Assembly (NCBI RefSeq): GCF_017916255.1
Contig: NZ_CP072827.1
Span: 434,001 to 498,000, forward strand
Reading direction: 5' to 3'
DNA: 64,000 bases
Source: Streptomyces mobaraensis NBRC 13819 = DSM 40847
Lineage (GTDB): Bacteria; Actinomycetota; Actinomycetes; Streptomycetales; Streptomycetaceae
Under the pieces are notes generated by a model that ran no database searches, had not been told where the DNA came from, and worked only from the letters and a program-made list of their open reading frames with translations. Below, piece by piece: positions 8,641 to 16,085 of the stretch. Both the position numbers and the translations under genes were made by a program. How positions within the stretch are numbered: position 1 is the stretch's first letter; each line of letters opens with the position of its first letter.

Positions 8641-9099
8641 CTACCGCCCGGCCGGGGCGAGAGTGCCGCAGTTCGTCTTGTAGCGGGCCACGACGTAACC
8701 GTCGATCTCGCCGCCCCAGTCGACGCACTTGCCCTTGGCCTCCAGGTAGACCGGCCCCGCGTAGGAGGTGAAGAAGCCGTACTGCTCCTGCTTCGACTTC
8801 AGGTCCTTGTCGCGCTGGATCCAGGAGCCCACCCACAGCTTCGATCCGCTCGCGCCGTCCCGCTTGGTGACCACGCAGTTCTTGCCGTTGGCGGAGTTGT
8901 AGGCCAGGAAGACCGCCCCGCGGCCCGGGATCGGGATCTGGTTGACCTGCGTGTATCCGGCGCCGCACTCCTTGTTGTACGCGGCCGTGGCGCGGGCCGG
9001 CGCGGCGGCGGACGTTCCGGTGCCCGCCACCAGCGCGGTGACGGTGGTGGCGGCGAGCAGCGTGGCTCCGGCGACGCGGGCACGTACGGCACGCTTCAC
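8641..9099 (-). CDS. Secreted SapA-like spore-associated protein
   Basis: The 152-residue product begins with a Sec signal peptide (VKRAVRARVAG, a hydrophobic stretch, then TSAAAPARATA) and continues with a small Cys-containing domain: YNKECGAGYTQVNQIPI, FLAYNSANGKNCVV, YAGPVYLEAKGKCVDWGG and a final TNCG. This matches the spore-associated protein A family of Streptomyces, which are extracellular and of unknown activity. The four Cys probably form two disulfides. I use the GTG at 9099 because GGGAGG sits 7 bp upstream; longer in-frame starts would put charged residues ahead of the signal. Confidence 0.8.
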   Translation of the reverse strand: MKRAVRARVAGATLLAATTVTALVAGTGTSAAAPARATAAYNKECGAGYTQVNQIPIPGRGAVFLAYNSANGKNCVVTKRDGASGSKLWVGSWIQRDKDLKSKQEQYGFFTSYAGPVYLEAKGKCVDWGGEIDGYVVARYKTNCGTLAPAGR

Positions 9100-9265
9100 G
9101 GTGTCCTCCCTGGAGGTCTCGGGTCGCATGGTGCCTGTTCGGTGAACGTACGCGGGACGGCCGTCTCCGTGCCCGTACAGACACCCCACCCCCGGGAGGG
9201 GTTGCACGCCCCTTCTTCCCCGGGGTGCGAAACCGGCCACCGCGCCACACGGGCGGCGCGGGCCG

Positions 9266-10489
9266 TCATGTTCGACTCCCCGATGGCAGCGGTGGCGCCG
9301 CCGTCGGCAGGCGGACCTCGACCGTCGCGCCGCCGCCCGGCGCGCTCTCCACCGTGAACCGCCCGCCCGCGGTCTCCACCCGCACGGAGTGGCTGGCCAG
9401 GCCGATGTGCCCGGCCCGCAGCCGCTCCTGGACGACGTGCGGGTCGAAGCCGACGCCGTTGTCGCGGACGGTCAGCACGGTCTCGTCGCCCTCGGTGGCC
9501 AGCGTCACCCAGACGTCGTCGGCCCGCGCGTGCCGGACGATGTTGCGGAGGAGTTCCCGGGCGGTGGAGTAGAGCAGGGCCTCGTGGCCGACGCGGCCGG
9601 GCAGCCGCACGTCGTAGTGGACACGGAAGCCGCCGCGCCGAGCGAACCGCTCCCCCGCCGCCTCCAGCGCGGCACCGAGCCCGGCGGCGGCGAGGATCTG
9701 CGGATGGAGATTGAAGATGATCTCCCGCATCTCCCGGACGGTGCGCCGCACTTCGCCCTGGGCCCGGTCGAGGGCGGCGCGGGCAGCGGGGTCCGTGACG
9801 GCGTCCTCGGCCTCCTCCAGGTCGTGCAGGGCGGCCAGCAGCGTCTGCACGGCGCCGTCGTGCAGGGAGTCGGCGACCCGGGACCGTTCGCGGGTCTCGG
9901 CGGCGAGCGCGTCGTCGAGCAGCAGTTCGCGGGTGCGCAGCAGTTCGGCCACCCGCTCGCTGCGCCGGGCCAGCAGGACCGCGATGAGCACCGAGGCGCA
10001 GACCGTCCACAGCAGGTACGCCTCGTCGACGACGATGTCCCAGGACTCCTCCGGCGGTTGCGTCAGCGCGTGCGGCACCGACATCGCCGCGTAGCAGACC
10101 ATGCAGGCGGCGCCGAAGACGGCCGTGACCTTCGGCATCTGCCACAGGACGGTGGCCGTGGACCACAGGAAGTAGGCGTAGCGGACCGGGGAGTCCGGGC
10201 CGCCGGAGACCGCGGCGAGGGCCGTGATCAGCGCGAGGTCCACGACGACGGCACCCGCGGCGCCGCGCACGTCGGCCACCGGGCGGCGCCGGATCCACAG
10301 CATCCGCCCGACGGCCCAGAGCAGGTAGGCGACGAGCAGGCCGTCGAACCAGTGCCGGTACGAGACGTCGGGCGGCCGGCGGCCCGCCATGAACAGGGGG
10401 ACGGCCAGGGCGAGCCGGATCCAGGCCACGCGGCGGGAGGCGAGCGCCGTGGCGCCGCCCAGCCGTTCCTCCCGGTGGTGCGTGGTCAT
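9266..10489 (-). CDS. Orphan NarL-type sensor histidine kinase, membrane bound
   Basis: The 407-residue protein has about six hydrophobic segments in residues 25-200, a HisKA_3 dimerisation helix with the phosphoacceptor His in ADSLHDGAVQTLL, and an HATPase domain with NIVRHA, DNGVGFDP and GHIGLASHS. It should autophosphorylate and pass phosphate to a LuxR/NarL response regulator, but none is adjacent. The membrane part has no recognisable sensor domain. The gene downstream of the kinase is a secreted SapA-like protein, and a small membrane protein is encoded 133 bp upstream on the same strand. Confidence 0.85.
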   Translation of the reverse strand: MTTHHREERLGGATALASRRVAWIRLALAVPLFMAGRRPPDVSYRHWFDGLLVAYLLWAVGRMLWIRRRPVADVRGAAGAVVVDLALITALAAVSGGPDSPVRYAYFLWSTATVLWQMPKVTAVFGAACMVCYAAMSVPHALTQPPEESWDIVVDEAYLLWTVCASVLIAVLLARRSERVAELLRTRELLLDDALAAETRERSRVADSLHDGAVQTLLAALHDLEEAEDAVTDPAARAALDRAQGEVRRTVREMREIIFNLHPQILAAAGLGAALEAAGERFARRGGFRVHYDVRLPGRVGHEALLYSTARELLRNIVRHARADDVWVTLATEGDETVLTVRDNGVGFDPHVVQERLRAGHIGLASHSVRVETAGGRFTVESAPGGGATVEVRLPTAAPPLPSGSRT

Positions 10490-10622
10490 CGGGACCCGCT
10501 CGGACGGGCCGGCCCGGAACGCCCGGGCGGCCCGCCTCCGTCCCGTCCTGTCCGGTACCGCACGGTTCCGACCCTAGACCGGCCCCCCGGCCCGCGCCCG
10601 CCGGCGGCGGGCAGGGGGGCCG

Positions 10623-10991
10623 TCAGGACACGGCGGACCGCACGGGCGCGGCGGACGCCAGCAACGTCGCGAACACGAGCGGGGCCACCGCCTGGTAGGC
10701 GACCCACACCTCGCCCCCGGCGGTACCGCCCCGCCAGGCCACCACAAGAGCGGCGAGCGTGGCCAGCGCCCAGCCGCCGTCGTAGGTGATCATCAGCCGC
10801 AGGTAGACGGGCAGCGGGCGGTGGCGCACGTACCGGAGTTCGACGCCCCCGCCGGCCAGCAGCGCGACGCCGGCGGCGACCAGCAGCCAGGACGGCGCGC
10901 CGAGGGGCCCGTCGAGCCATGCGGCACCGAGGGCGAAGGCCGCGCCCAGCACCACCTTGAACACACCGTCGCCGACGGCCCCTGCCCGCAT
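10623..10991 (-). CDS. Small integral membrane protein, 122 aa
   Basis: I do not recognise the family. The protein has about four hydrophobic helices (VFKVVLGAAFALGAAWL; WLLVAAGVALLAGG; WALATLAALVVAW; AVAPLVFATLLASAA) and little else. The ATG at 10991 is preceded by GAGG with 5-bp spacing. It is co-oriented with and 133 bp upstream of the orphan kinase gene, so it could share its transcript or act with it, but nothing proves this. Confidence 0.65.
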   Translation of the reverse strand: MRAGAVGDGVFKVVLGAAFALGAAWLDGPLGAPSWLLVAAGVALLAGGGVELRYVRHRPLPVYLRLMITYDGGWALATLAALVVAWRGGTAGGEVWVAYQAVAPLVFATLLASAAPVRSAVS

Positions 10992-11139
10992 CCGGGCCTC
11001 ACTCCGCGCCACGCCCACCCGCGCGCGACCCGGAGCGTCAACCCCCGCGCGCACGGCGCGCGTTGTGCGGGCCGGGGCCCGGGCCCCGGCGCGCGCCGCC
11101 GCGTCACCCGACGGACGGTGCGCCAGGGGGCGGCTCCCG

Positions 11140-11151
11140 TAGTATTCGACC
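11140..11151 (+). promoter_or_regulatory. Candidate -10 element for a leaderless antitoxin mRNA
   Basis: TAGTAT at 11140-11145 is a good -10 hexamer, and a start site 7 bp on would coincide with the A of the antitoxin ATG at 11152. No ribosome binding site precedes that ATG, which fits a leaderless transcript. No clear -35 hexamer is visible. Confidence 0.4.
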
Positions 11152-11463
11152 ATGGGCGACGAGCAGACCCCCGACTTCGAGCGGATCAGCATCACGGTCC
11201 CCCGCGAGCTGGCCGAGCAGTTGCGCGGCTTGAAGGACGCGAACGTGATCGAGTCCGTGTCCGCCTTCGTGACGAGAACGCTGGCCGGCCAGATCGACCG
11301 CGACCGCCGCCACCGCGAGAGCGAGGAGCGGCTGCGGCAGGACTTCGGCCTGGACGAGGAGTACATCGCCCTGGCCCGCCAGTGGGCGGACGACGCGACC
11401 GGCCGCCGCACCCGGCTGCCCCTCGACCAGTACATCGCCACCCGCCGGAGCAGCGCCGCGTGA
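11152..11463 (+). CDS. Antitoxin of a type II toxin-antitoxin pair (RHH-like)
   Basis: The 103-residue protein begins with a strand-helix-helix pattern (FERISITVPRELAEQLRGL then ANVIESVSAFVTRTLAG) like ribbon-helix-helix DNA-binding antitoxins. Its C-terminal half is charged and ends in LDQYIATRRSSAA, suitable for wrapping the toxin. Its stop overlaps the start of a PIN-domain gene by GTGA, the standard arrangement of vapBC-like operons. It would neutralise the toxin and repress the operon. Confidence 0.75.
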   Translation: MGDEQTPDFERISITVPRELAEQLRGLKDANVIESVSAFVTRTLAGQIDRDRRHRESEERLRQDFGLDEEYIALARQWADDATGRRTRLPLDQYIATRRSSAA

Positions 11464-11870
11464 CCGCCGACGCGGTGACGGGCGTCGTCCTCGACGCCGG
11501 CTTCCTCTCCGACCTGGCCACCGACCGCAGGATCGAGCACGAGGTCCTCACCGACCGGTGGAGCTGGCACGCCGTCTCGGTCAACGTGCCGCAGACCGAG
11601 CTCGTCCTCGCCGAGCGCGAGAAGCCCGGCCGCGCCCGGGCGGCGCTGGAACTCCTGCTCGCCCGCTGCGGCCCCTCGGTGCTCATCCGGCCGCTGGACC
11701 TGACGGCCGTCGAGGCGGCCGGGACGATGATGCGGCGGTACGCGCTCGACGACATCGCCCTCGCGCACACGGCCGCCGTCGCCGTGCCCTCCGGGTGGAC
11801 GGTCTTCACCACGGCCCCCGAGCGCTACCGGCCGCTCGGCGACGCCGTCGACGTGTTCGGGCTCGCCTGA
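11460..11870 (+). CDS. PIN-domain toxin (VapC-like ribonuclease)
   Basis: The 136-residue protein has the pattern of a PIN nuclease: a first Asp in VVLDAGFL, a central Glu in QTELVLAE, and acidic residues in YALDDIALAHTAA, followed by WTVFTTAPERY. PIN toxins cleave tRNA or rRNA in the cytoplasm when the antitoxin is degraded. It starts at GTG inside the antitoxin stop codon. The first Asp follows ten residues in, as in VapC. The family is divergent, so the exact RNA target cannot be inferred. Confidence 0.75.
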   Translation: MTADAVTGVVLDAGFLSDLATDRRIEHEVLTDRWSWHAVSVNVPQTELVLAEREKPGRARAALELLLARCGPSVLIRPLDLTAVEAAGTMMRRYALDDIALAHTAAVAVPSGWTVFTTAPERYRPLGDAVDVFGLA

Positions 11871-11944
11871 CACCACCGGCCCCGCACCCGCCGGCCGCCC
11901 GGGCGCCTTCCGCCCACCACGGCCGCGGCCCTGCCGTGACGGCC

Positions 11945-12451
11945 ATGACGGGCACCCCGCGACACCCCGACGTCGGGACCGCCGTCCGCTACCACACCGC
12001 CCTGACCCGCCGGGCCACCGCCGAGGAGCCGGCGGGCTTCTTCCATCCGGACGTGGTGCAGCACGAGTTCCCCAACGCCCTGGCCCCCGACGGCGCGGTC
12101 CGCGGCCTGCTCGCGATCCTGGAGACGGCGGAGCGGGGCCGCGCCGTGCTGAGCCACCAGGCGTTCGACATCGTCGAGGCGGTCGCGGCCGGTGACACGG
12201 TCGCCCTGGAGGTCCGCCGGCGCGGCACGCGCGCCGTACCGCTGGGCGAGCTGCCCGCCGGACACGAACCGCGGGCCCGCTTCGCCGCGTTCCTGGAGTT
12301 CCGCGACGGCAGGATCGTCGCGCAGCGCAACTACGGCTGCTTCGACCGCCTCGCCCAGGAGGACCGGCGGCGCCGGTCCGAGGTGCCGCCTCGGAAGGAG
12401 ATCAATTCCCTTCCAGTACATCCTATGGCACTCTTGAGTGCATTCCAGTGA
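11945..12451 (+). CDS. SnoaL-like/NTF2-fold protein
   Basis: The 168-residue translation has the NTF2-like order: an N-terminal helix (VGTAVRYHTALT), FFHPDVVQHEFPN, RGLLAILETAERG, a beta segment DTVALEVRRRG and the family-typical LEFRDGRIVAQRNYGCF. These cone-shaped domains serve as polyketide cyclases, isomerases or non-catalytic binding proteins; function is not predictable. The last 25 codons run through AT-richer DNA that contains the operator-like palindrome of the next gene, so the annotated end may be longer than the folded domain. A GTG three codons upstream is an alternative start. Confidence 0.7.
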   Translation: MTGTPRHPDVGTAVRYHTALTRRATAEEPAGFFHPDVVQHEFPNALAPDGAVRGLLAILETAERGRAVLSHQAFDIVEAVAAGDTVALEVRRRGTRAVPLGELPAGHEPRARFAAFLEFRDGRIVAQRNYGCFDRLAQEDRRRRSEVPPRKEINSLPVHPMALLSAFQ

Positions 12452-12458
12452 ACTCAAG
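12428..12458. promoter_or_regulatory. Overlapping inverted repeats before the B3/B4 gene
   Basis: GCACTC-tt-GAGTGC (12428-12441) is a perfect palindrome, and CTTGAGT (12433-12439) pairs perfectly with ACTCAAG (12452-12458). The two repeats share one arm and end 8 bp before the next ATG, overlapping its ribosome site. This looks like a repressor operator or a translation-control hairpin switch; no cognate regulator is adjacent. Confidence 0.5.
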
Positions 12459-12465
12459 GAGAGTC

Positions 12466-13179
12466 ATGCCCGCCGCCGACCTCAAGAGCCTGCTCGACTC
12501 CGCCGTCATCGACCCCGCGGTGCGCGCGCTGCGGCCCGACTACCGAGCCCTCCTCATCGCCGCCGAGGGTCTCCGGCCCGGGCCGAGCGACGCCGCGAGC
12601 GAGCGGCTGCTGGCGGCGGCCGAGGGGACCGCCCGCCGCCGGTTCGGCGACGCGCCGCCCGAGGAGCACCCGCACCTGGCCGCCTGGCGCGAGGCGTTCC
12701 GGGCGTTCGGCGCCAAGCCGCAGCGCACCCGGCCGAGCGCCGAGGCCCTGCTCCGCCGCGTCCCCGCCGGGCTGCCGCGCGTGGACCGGCTCACGGACGT
12801 CTACAACGCGGTCTCCGTCGCGCACGTCATCCCGCTCGGCGGCGAGGACCTGGACCACTACGCCGGCGCGCCCCGCCTGGTCCGGGCCACCGGCGACGAG
12901 CCGTTCGGGACCACGGCGGGCGGGGAGCCCGTCGTCGAGCACTGCCCGCCCGGCGAGGTGGTCTGGCGGGACGACGCGGGCGTCACCTGCCGGCGCTGGA
13001 ACTGGCGCCAGTGCACACGCACCCGGCTCACCGGCACCACCACCCGGGCGCTGTTCGTCCTCGACGCGCTCGGGCCGATGAGCGACGCGGACCTCGCCAC
13101 GGCCGGCGAGGCCCTCACCGAGGCGCTGGCGGAGACCAGCCCGGGGGCGGTGACGGCCTCCCGGCTGCTGGCCGGCTGA
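12466..13179 (+). CDS. B3/B4 tRNA-binding domain protein (PheRS beta-like, possible tRNA editing)
   Basis: The 237-residue protein is a stand-alone B3/B4 domain of the kind found in the editing module of phenylalanyl-tRNA synthetase beta. Typical segments are RVDRLTDVYNAVSVAHVIPLGGEDLD, GEVVWRDDAGVTCRRWNWRQ and TTTRALFVLDALG. Such proteins may deacylate mischarged tRNA or act on free amino acids; only homology supports this. The ATG at 12466 follows AAGGAGAG at good spacing. The upstream palindromes suggest repressor control. Confidence 0.8.
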   Translation: MPAADLKSLLDSAVIDPAVRALRPDYRALLIAAEGLRPGPSDAASERLLAAAEGTARRRFGDAPPEEHPHLAAWREAFRAFGAKPQRTRPSAEALLRRVPAGLPRVDRLTDVYNAVSVAHVIPLGGEDLDHYAGAPRLVRATGDEPFGTTAGGEPVVEHCPPGEVVWRDDAGVTCRRWNWRQCTRTRLTGTTTRALFVLDALGPMSDADLATAGEALTEALAETSPGAVTASRLLAG

Positions 13180-13504
13180 GCGGTCACCGCCACGGCGATC
13201 CGGTGCGGGGCGCGACGCGCACGCCGCCACCTTCCGCGTGCGAACGGGCCGGAGCTCGCGTGTTTGCCCGCGCACCCGATCGTGTGGGCGATGGCATGAT
13301 CGCAAAAACGGCCGGGCATCGTCAGAGGGAATTCCCCCTTGGGCCGCACGGGCCCGCGAGCGATCCGCATCGCGTACGCGCCGGCCCGGCCACCGGTACG
13401 CGCACGGAGTTTCCGCACCACCTCACGCCCGGACCCCGGTGGACCTCCGGGACACTCCACAGCCAGTCGGGAACATCACGGCTCGAAAGGAATCGGGGTA
13501 CACC
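13180..13504. other. Intergenic stretch without a supported gene
   Basis: These 325 bases separate the B3/B4 gene from the decayed secreted-protein gene. Local GC and codon-position bias are lower than in the flanking genes and no frame gives a convincing protein. An AAAGGA and a GGGG stretch shortly before the TTG at 13505 are the only translation-like signals. Confidence 0.5.
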
Positions 13505-14057
13505 TTGTCGAGCTGGCCAAGACCGCCCGTCTTTTCGCGGCATCCGCCGTACTCGACGTGATGCTGCACATTCCCGCGGGGGAATCCGCCGCGCGCCCAC
13601 CCCGTCCGGAAGATCCCTCGTCGACGTCACCTGCCCACTGGGAACGCAATTCACCACGTACCGACCGGGATTGACCCTTTCCCCGCGGTACACGCGCTAC
13701 ACGGCTCACGGGACGCCGACCACGTGCCTGTCGACGGGGGCAGCGGGGCTGAAAGGCGCCGTTTTCACCACCACCAGCGAGGGACACGCGAGTTGCCTCT
13801 CCGGAGAGGTCACGGAAAGGTCGGTGTACCACTGGAACACCGGCGCGACGAGCGTGGTGGAAGGCAGGTTCAAAGTGAACCTCAAGCCGAACGGCACCAC
13901 CGTCGTCGTGGCGACGGGATCCGTGGTCTCGGGCGCCTTCGCGGGCGCCACCACGGTGCAGACGAAGATCCTGCCCAACGTCGGCCTGCTGGACTGCCTC
14001 GCCCCGCGCGGCATGACGGGCGCCGGTGGCCCCGTGAGCATGACCGTCACCGGCTAG
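13505..14057 (+). pseudogene. Secreted beta-rich protein gene, apparently split by frameshifts
   Basis: Frame 3 from about 13590 encodes a Thr/Gly-rich extracellular-type domain (TCPLGTQFTTYRPGLTLSP, GHASCLSGEVTE, WNTGATSVVEGRFKVNL, NVGLLDCLAPRGMT) with paired Cys. A signal-peptide-like segment (LAKTARLFAASAVL ... GESAARP) sits just upstream in frame 1, and a TTG that could start it is in frame 2. Intact homologues would be expected to have signal and domain in one frame, so at least one and probably two small indels lie at about 13511-13520 and 13575-13605. Sequencing error is the main alternative. Confidence 0.5.
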
Positions 14058-14101
14058 CCACCGCACCGACCAGTGATCTCTCCCGCCGAGGAGGCGTTCC
14101 G

Positions 14102-14935
14102 GTGGTCCCTCTCGCCTACAACGACAACGGGCTGCACAGCGTCCCGCTTCCCGTTGCCATCGAGGAAGTCGCCGCCGCCGGATTCAGCGGTATCGAACTG
14201 TCGTTGGCCCGTGGCCGGCTCGACCCTTTCGACTTCACGCCGTCGCACGCCGCACGCGTACGCGCCCGGCTGGAGAAGGCCGGGATCACGGCCTGTGCGC
14301 TGGCGGCCGGGGACGCCCGGCTGCTCGGCGGAGAGCGCTTCGAACCATCCTTGGTCCATCCGACCGCCGAAGGGCGCCGGCAGCGCACGGAACTGCTGAC
14401 CAAAGCGGTGGACATGGCCCGGGAACTGGGCATTCCCACCGTCGGTTTCGCCAGCGGCAAGCTCCATCCCGGCACGGATCCCGGCGAAGCCGCGCGCCGG
14501 CTCAAGGACGGCGTTCTCGCCCTGCTGGAGTACGCCGGGGAGGACGTCGCACTGTCCTTGGAACCCGAACCCGGTTTTCTGATCCGGACCAATGCCCAGG
14601 TCGGCTCCTTGCGCACCGAGCCGGGGCTGGAATCCCTGACGCTCTGCCAGGACCTCGGCCACTGCCGGGTGGTGGAAGACGACTATCTCGGAGCCAGTGA
14701 ACAGTGGCTCCCCATCACCCGGCACATTCAGATCGAGGACATCAAAGGAAGGCACCACCGCCACGAGATCCCGGGGGACGGGGACATCGATTTCCCCGCC
14801 TTCTTCGCCCTCCTCGGCAGGAGCGGGTACCGGGGTTGGGTGAGCGTGGAGCTCTACAACCAGGCGCACCGCTACCGCGAGGTGCTGCGCCGCAGCCACG
14901 ACGTCCTCCACGCCGCCCGGGCCGGCCTCTCGTGA
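14102..14935 (+). CDS. Sugar phosphate isomerase/epimerase family TIM-barrel protein
   Basis: The 277-residue protein has the AP-endonuclease-2/xylose-isomerase-like fold: GFSGIELSLARGR, ARELGIPTVGFASGK, the metal-ligand strand VALSLEPEPGFLI, the second ligand region CQDLGHCRV, RHIQIEDIKGRHHRHEIPG and the last ligand in WVSVELY. Members isomerise or epimerise sugars or dehydrate 3-dehydroshikimate; residues visible fit a single divalent metal site. The GTG at 14102 has GAGGAGG 7 bp upstream. It is the first gene of a tight three-gene set, overlapping the dehydrogenase gene by GTGA. Confidence 0.8.
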   Translation: MVPLAYNDNGLHSVPLPVAIEEVAAAGFSGIELSLARGRLDPFDFTPSHAARVRARLEKAGITACALAAGDARLLGGERFEPSLVHPTAEGRRQRTELLTKAVDMARELGIPTVGFASGKLHPGTDPGEAARRLKDGVLALLEYAGEDVALSLEPEPGFLIRTNAQVGSLRTEPGLESLTLCQDLGHCRVVEDDYLGASEQWLPITRHIQIEDIKGRHHRHEIPGDGDIDFPAFFALLGRSGYRGWVSVELYNQAHRYREVLRRSHDVLHAARAGLS

Positions 14936-15993
14936 CCACGGCACACGGCACGGAGGGAGCCGTCCCCGGGCAGAGGCCGGTGGAACTGCTGCTCGCCGGT
15001 CCCGGCCGGCTCCTGATCCGCCCGCTCGGGCCCCCGGCCGGTCCCGCGCCGGGAGAGGTGATGGTCCGAGTGGACCGCGTGGGGCTGTGCGGCAGCGATT
15101 ACCGGCTCTACCAAGGGACGTACGGCGGCCCGTGCGCCTATCCCCTCCGTTTCGGACACGAGTGGGCGGGGGAAGTCGTGGCGGCGGGCCCCGGCGCGGG
15201 CCGTCTCCTCGGCCGGACCGTCACCGGCGACTGCTCGCGCTGGTGCGGCCGGTGCGACCGGTGCCGAACCGACCGCAACCTCTGCCGGAGCATCGAGAAG
15301 TTCGGCCTCACCACGGACGGCTTCTCCAGCCGGTACGTCCATGTACCGGCGCGCTACCTCTACCCCGATCCGCACGGCCTCCCGCCCGACCTCCTGGCCC
15401 TGACCGAGTTGTTCGCCGTCGCGCTGAGGGGTTTGCGGAAGGCGCCCGCGCCGGCGGCGGCCCCCGTCCTCGTCATCGGCGCCGGCCCCCTCGGCCTGGC
15501 CGTCCGCCTCCTGGCCACCTCCACGTACCCGGCCTCCCGGGTACACCTGTTGGAGAGCGACCGGCGCAAGGTGGAGACGCTCGCGCGACGGGTTCCCGGC
15601 CTCGTCTGGCACGCCCCCGAAGAAACCCCGGCCCCCGGCGGAACGCCGGACGCCTCCGCACCGCCCGGCTACCCGCTGGTGGTCGACTGCGCGGGGGCCG
15701 GGGAGCCGCTGAACACGGCCCTGCGGCTCACCGAGCCCGGGAGCACCGTTGTGTACTTCGGCCTGCAGAGAACCACCGGCGTCCGCTGCGACCTCCTCAC
15801 CACCAAGGGCCTCACGGTCCTGGGGTCCGTCGGCGGGACCGGGGCGTTCCCGGAGGCCATGCGCTTCCTGAGCCGGCACGTGGAGGAGGCCCGGCTGCTC
15901 CTCACCCACCGCTACCCCGCCCACCAGGCGGCCGAAGCCCTCCGGGCGGACGCCGGTTCGCGCATCAAGACGCAGCTCCTCTTCGACCACTGA
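14932..15993 (+). CDS. Zinc-dependent alcohol/polyol dehydrogenase (MDR family)
   Basis: The 353-residue protein has the catalytic-zinc motifs GLCGSD and GHEWAGEV, the structural-zinc Cys cluster CSRWCGRCDRCRTDRNLC and a Rossmann motif VLVIGAGPLGLAV. This resembles sorbitol/threonine-dehydrogenase-type enzymes that oxidise a secondary alcohol with NAD(P). Translation is coupled to the upstream isomerase gene through GTGA. A VOC-fold dioxygenase follows 93 bp later, so the three probably work on one substrate. The substrate is not identifiable from sequence. Confidence 0.85.
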   Translation: MTTAHGTEGAVPGQRPVELLLAGPGRLLIRPLGPPAGPAPGEVMVRVDRVGLCGSDYRLYQGTYGGPCAYPLRFGHEWAGEVVAAGPGAGRLLGRTVTGDCSRWCGRCDRCRTDRNLCRSIEKFGLTTDGFSSRYVHVPARYLYPDPHGLPPDLLALTELFAVALRGLRKAPAPAAAPVLVIGAGPLGLAVRLLATSTYPASRVHLLESDRRKVETLARRVPGLVWHAPEETPAPGGTPDASAPPGYPLVVDCAGAGEPLNTALRLTEPGSTVVYFGLQRTTGVRCDLLTTKGLTVLGSVGGTGAFPEAMRFLSRHVEEARLLLTHRYPAHQAAEALRADAGSRIKTQLLFDH

Positions 15994-16085
15994 CCGCCCG
16001 AAGACCGCCCCGAGACCGGCCCGGACCTGCCGTGGCGCACGGCCCGCGCCGGCGTGTCCGTACCGCGGGAAGCAGGGAGTCCACC

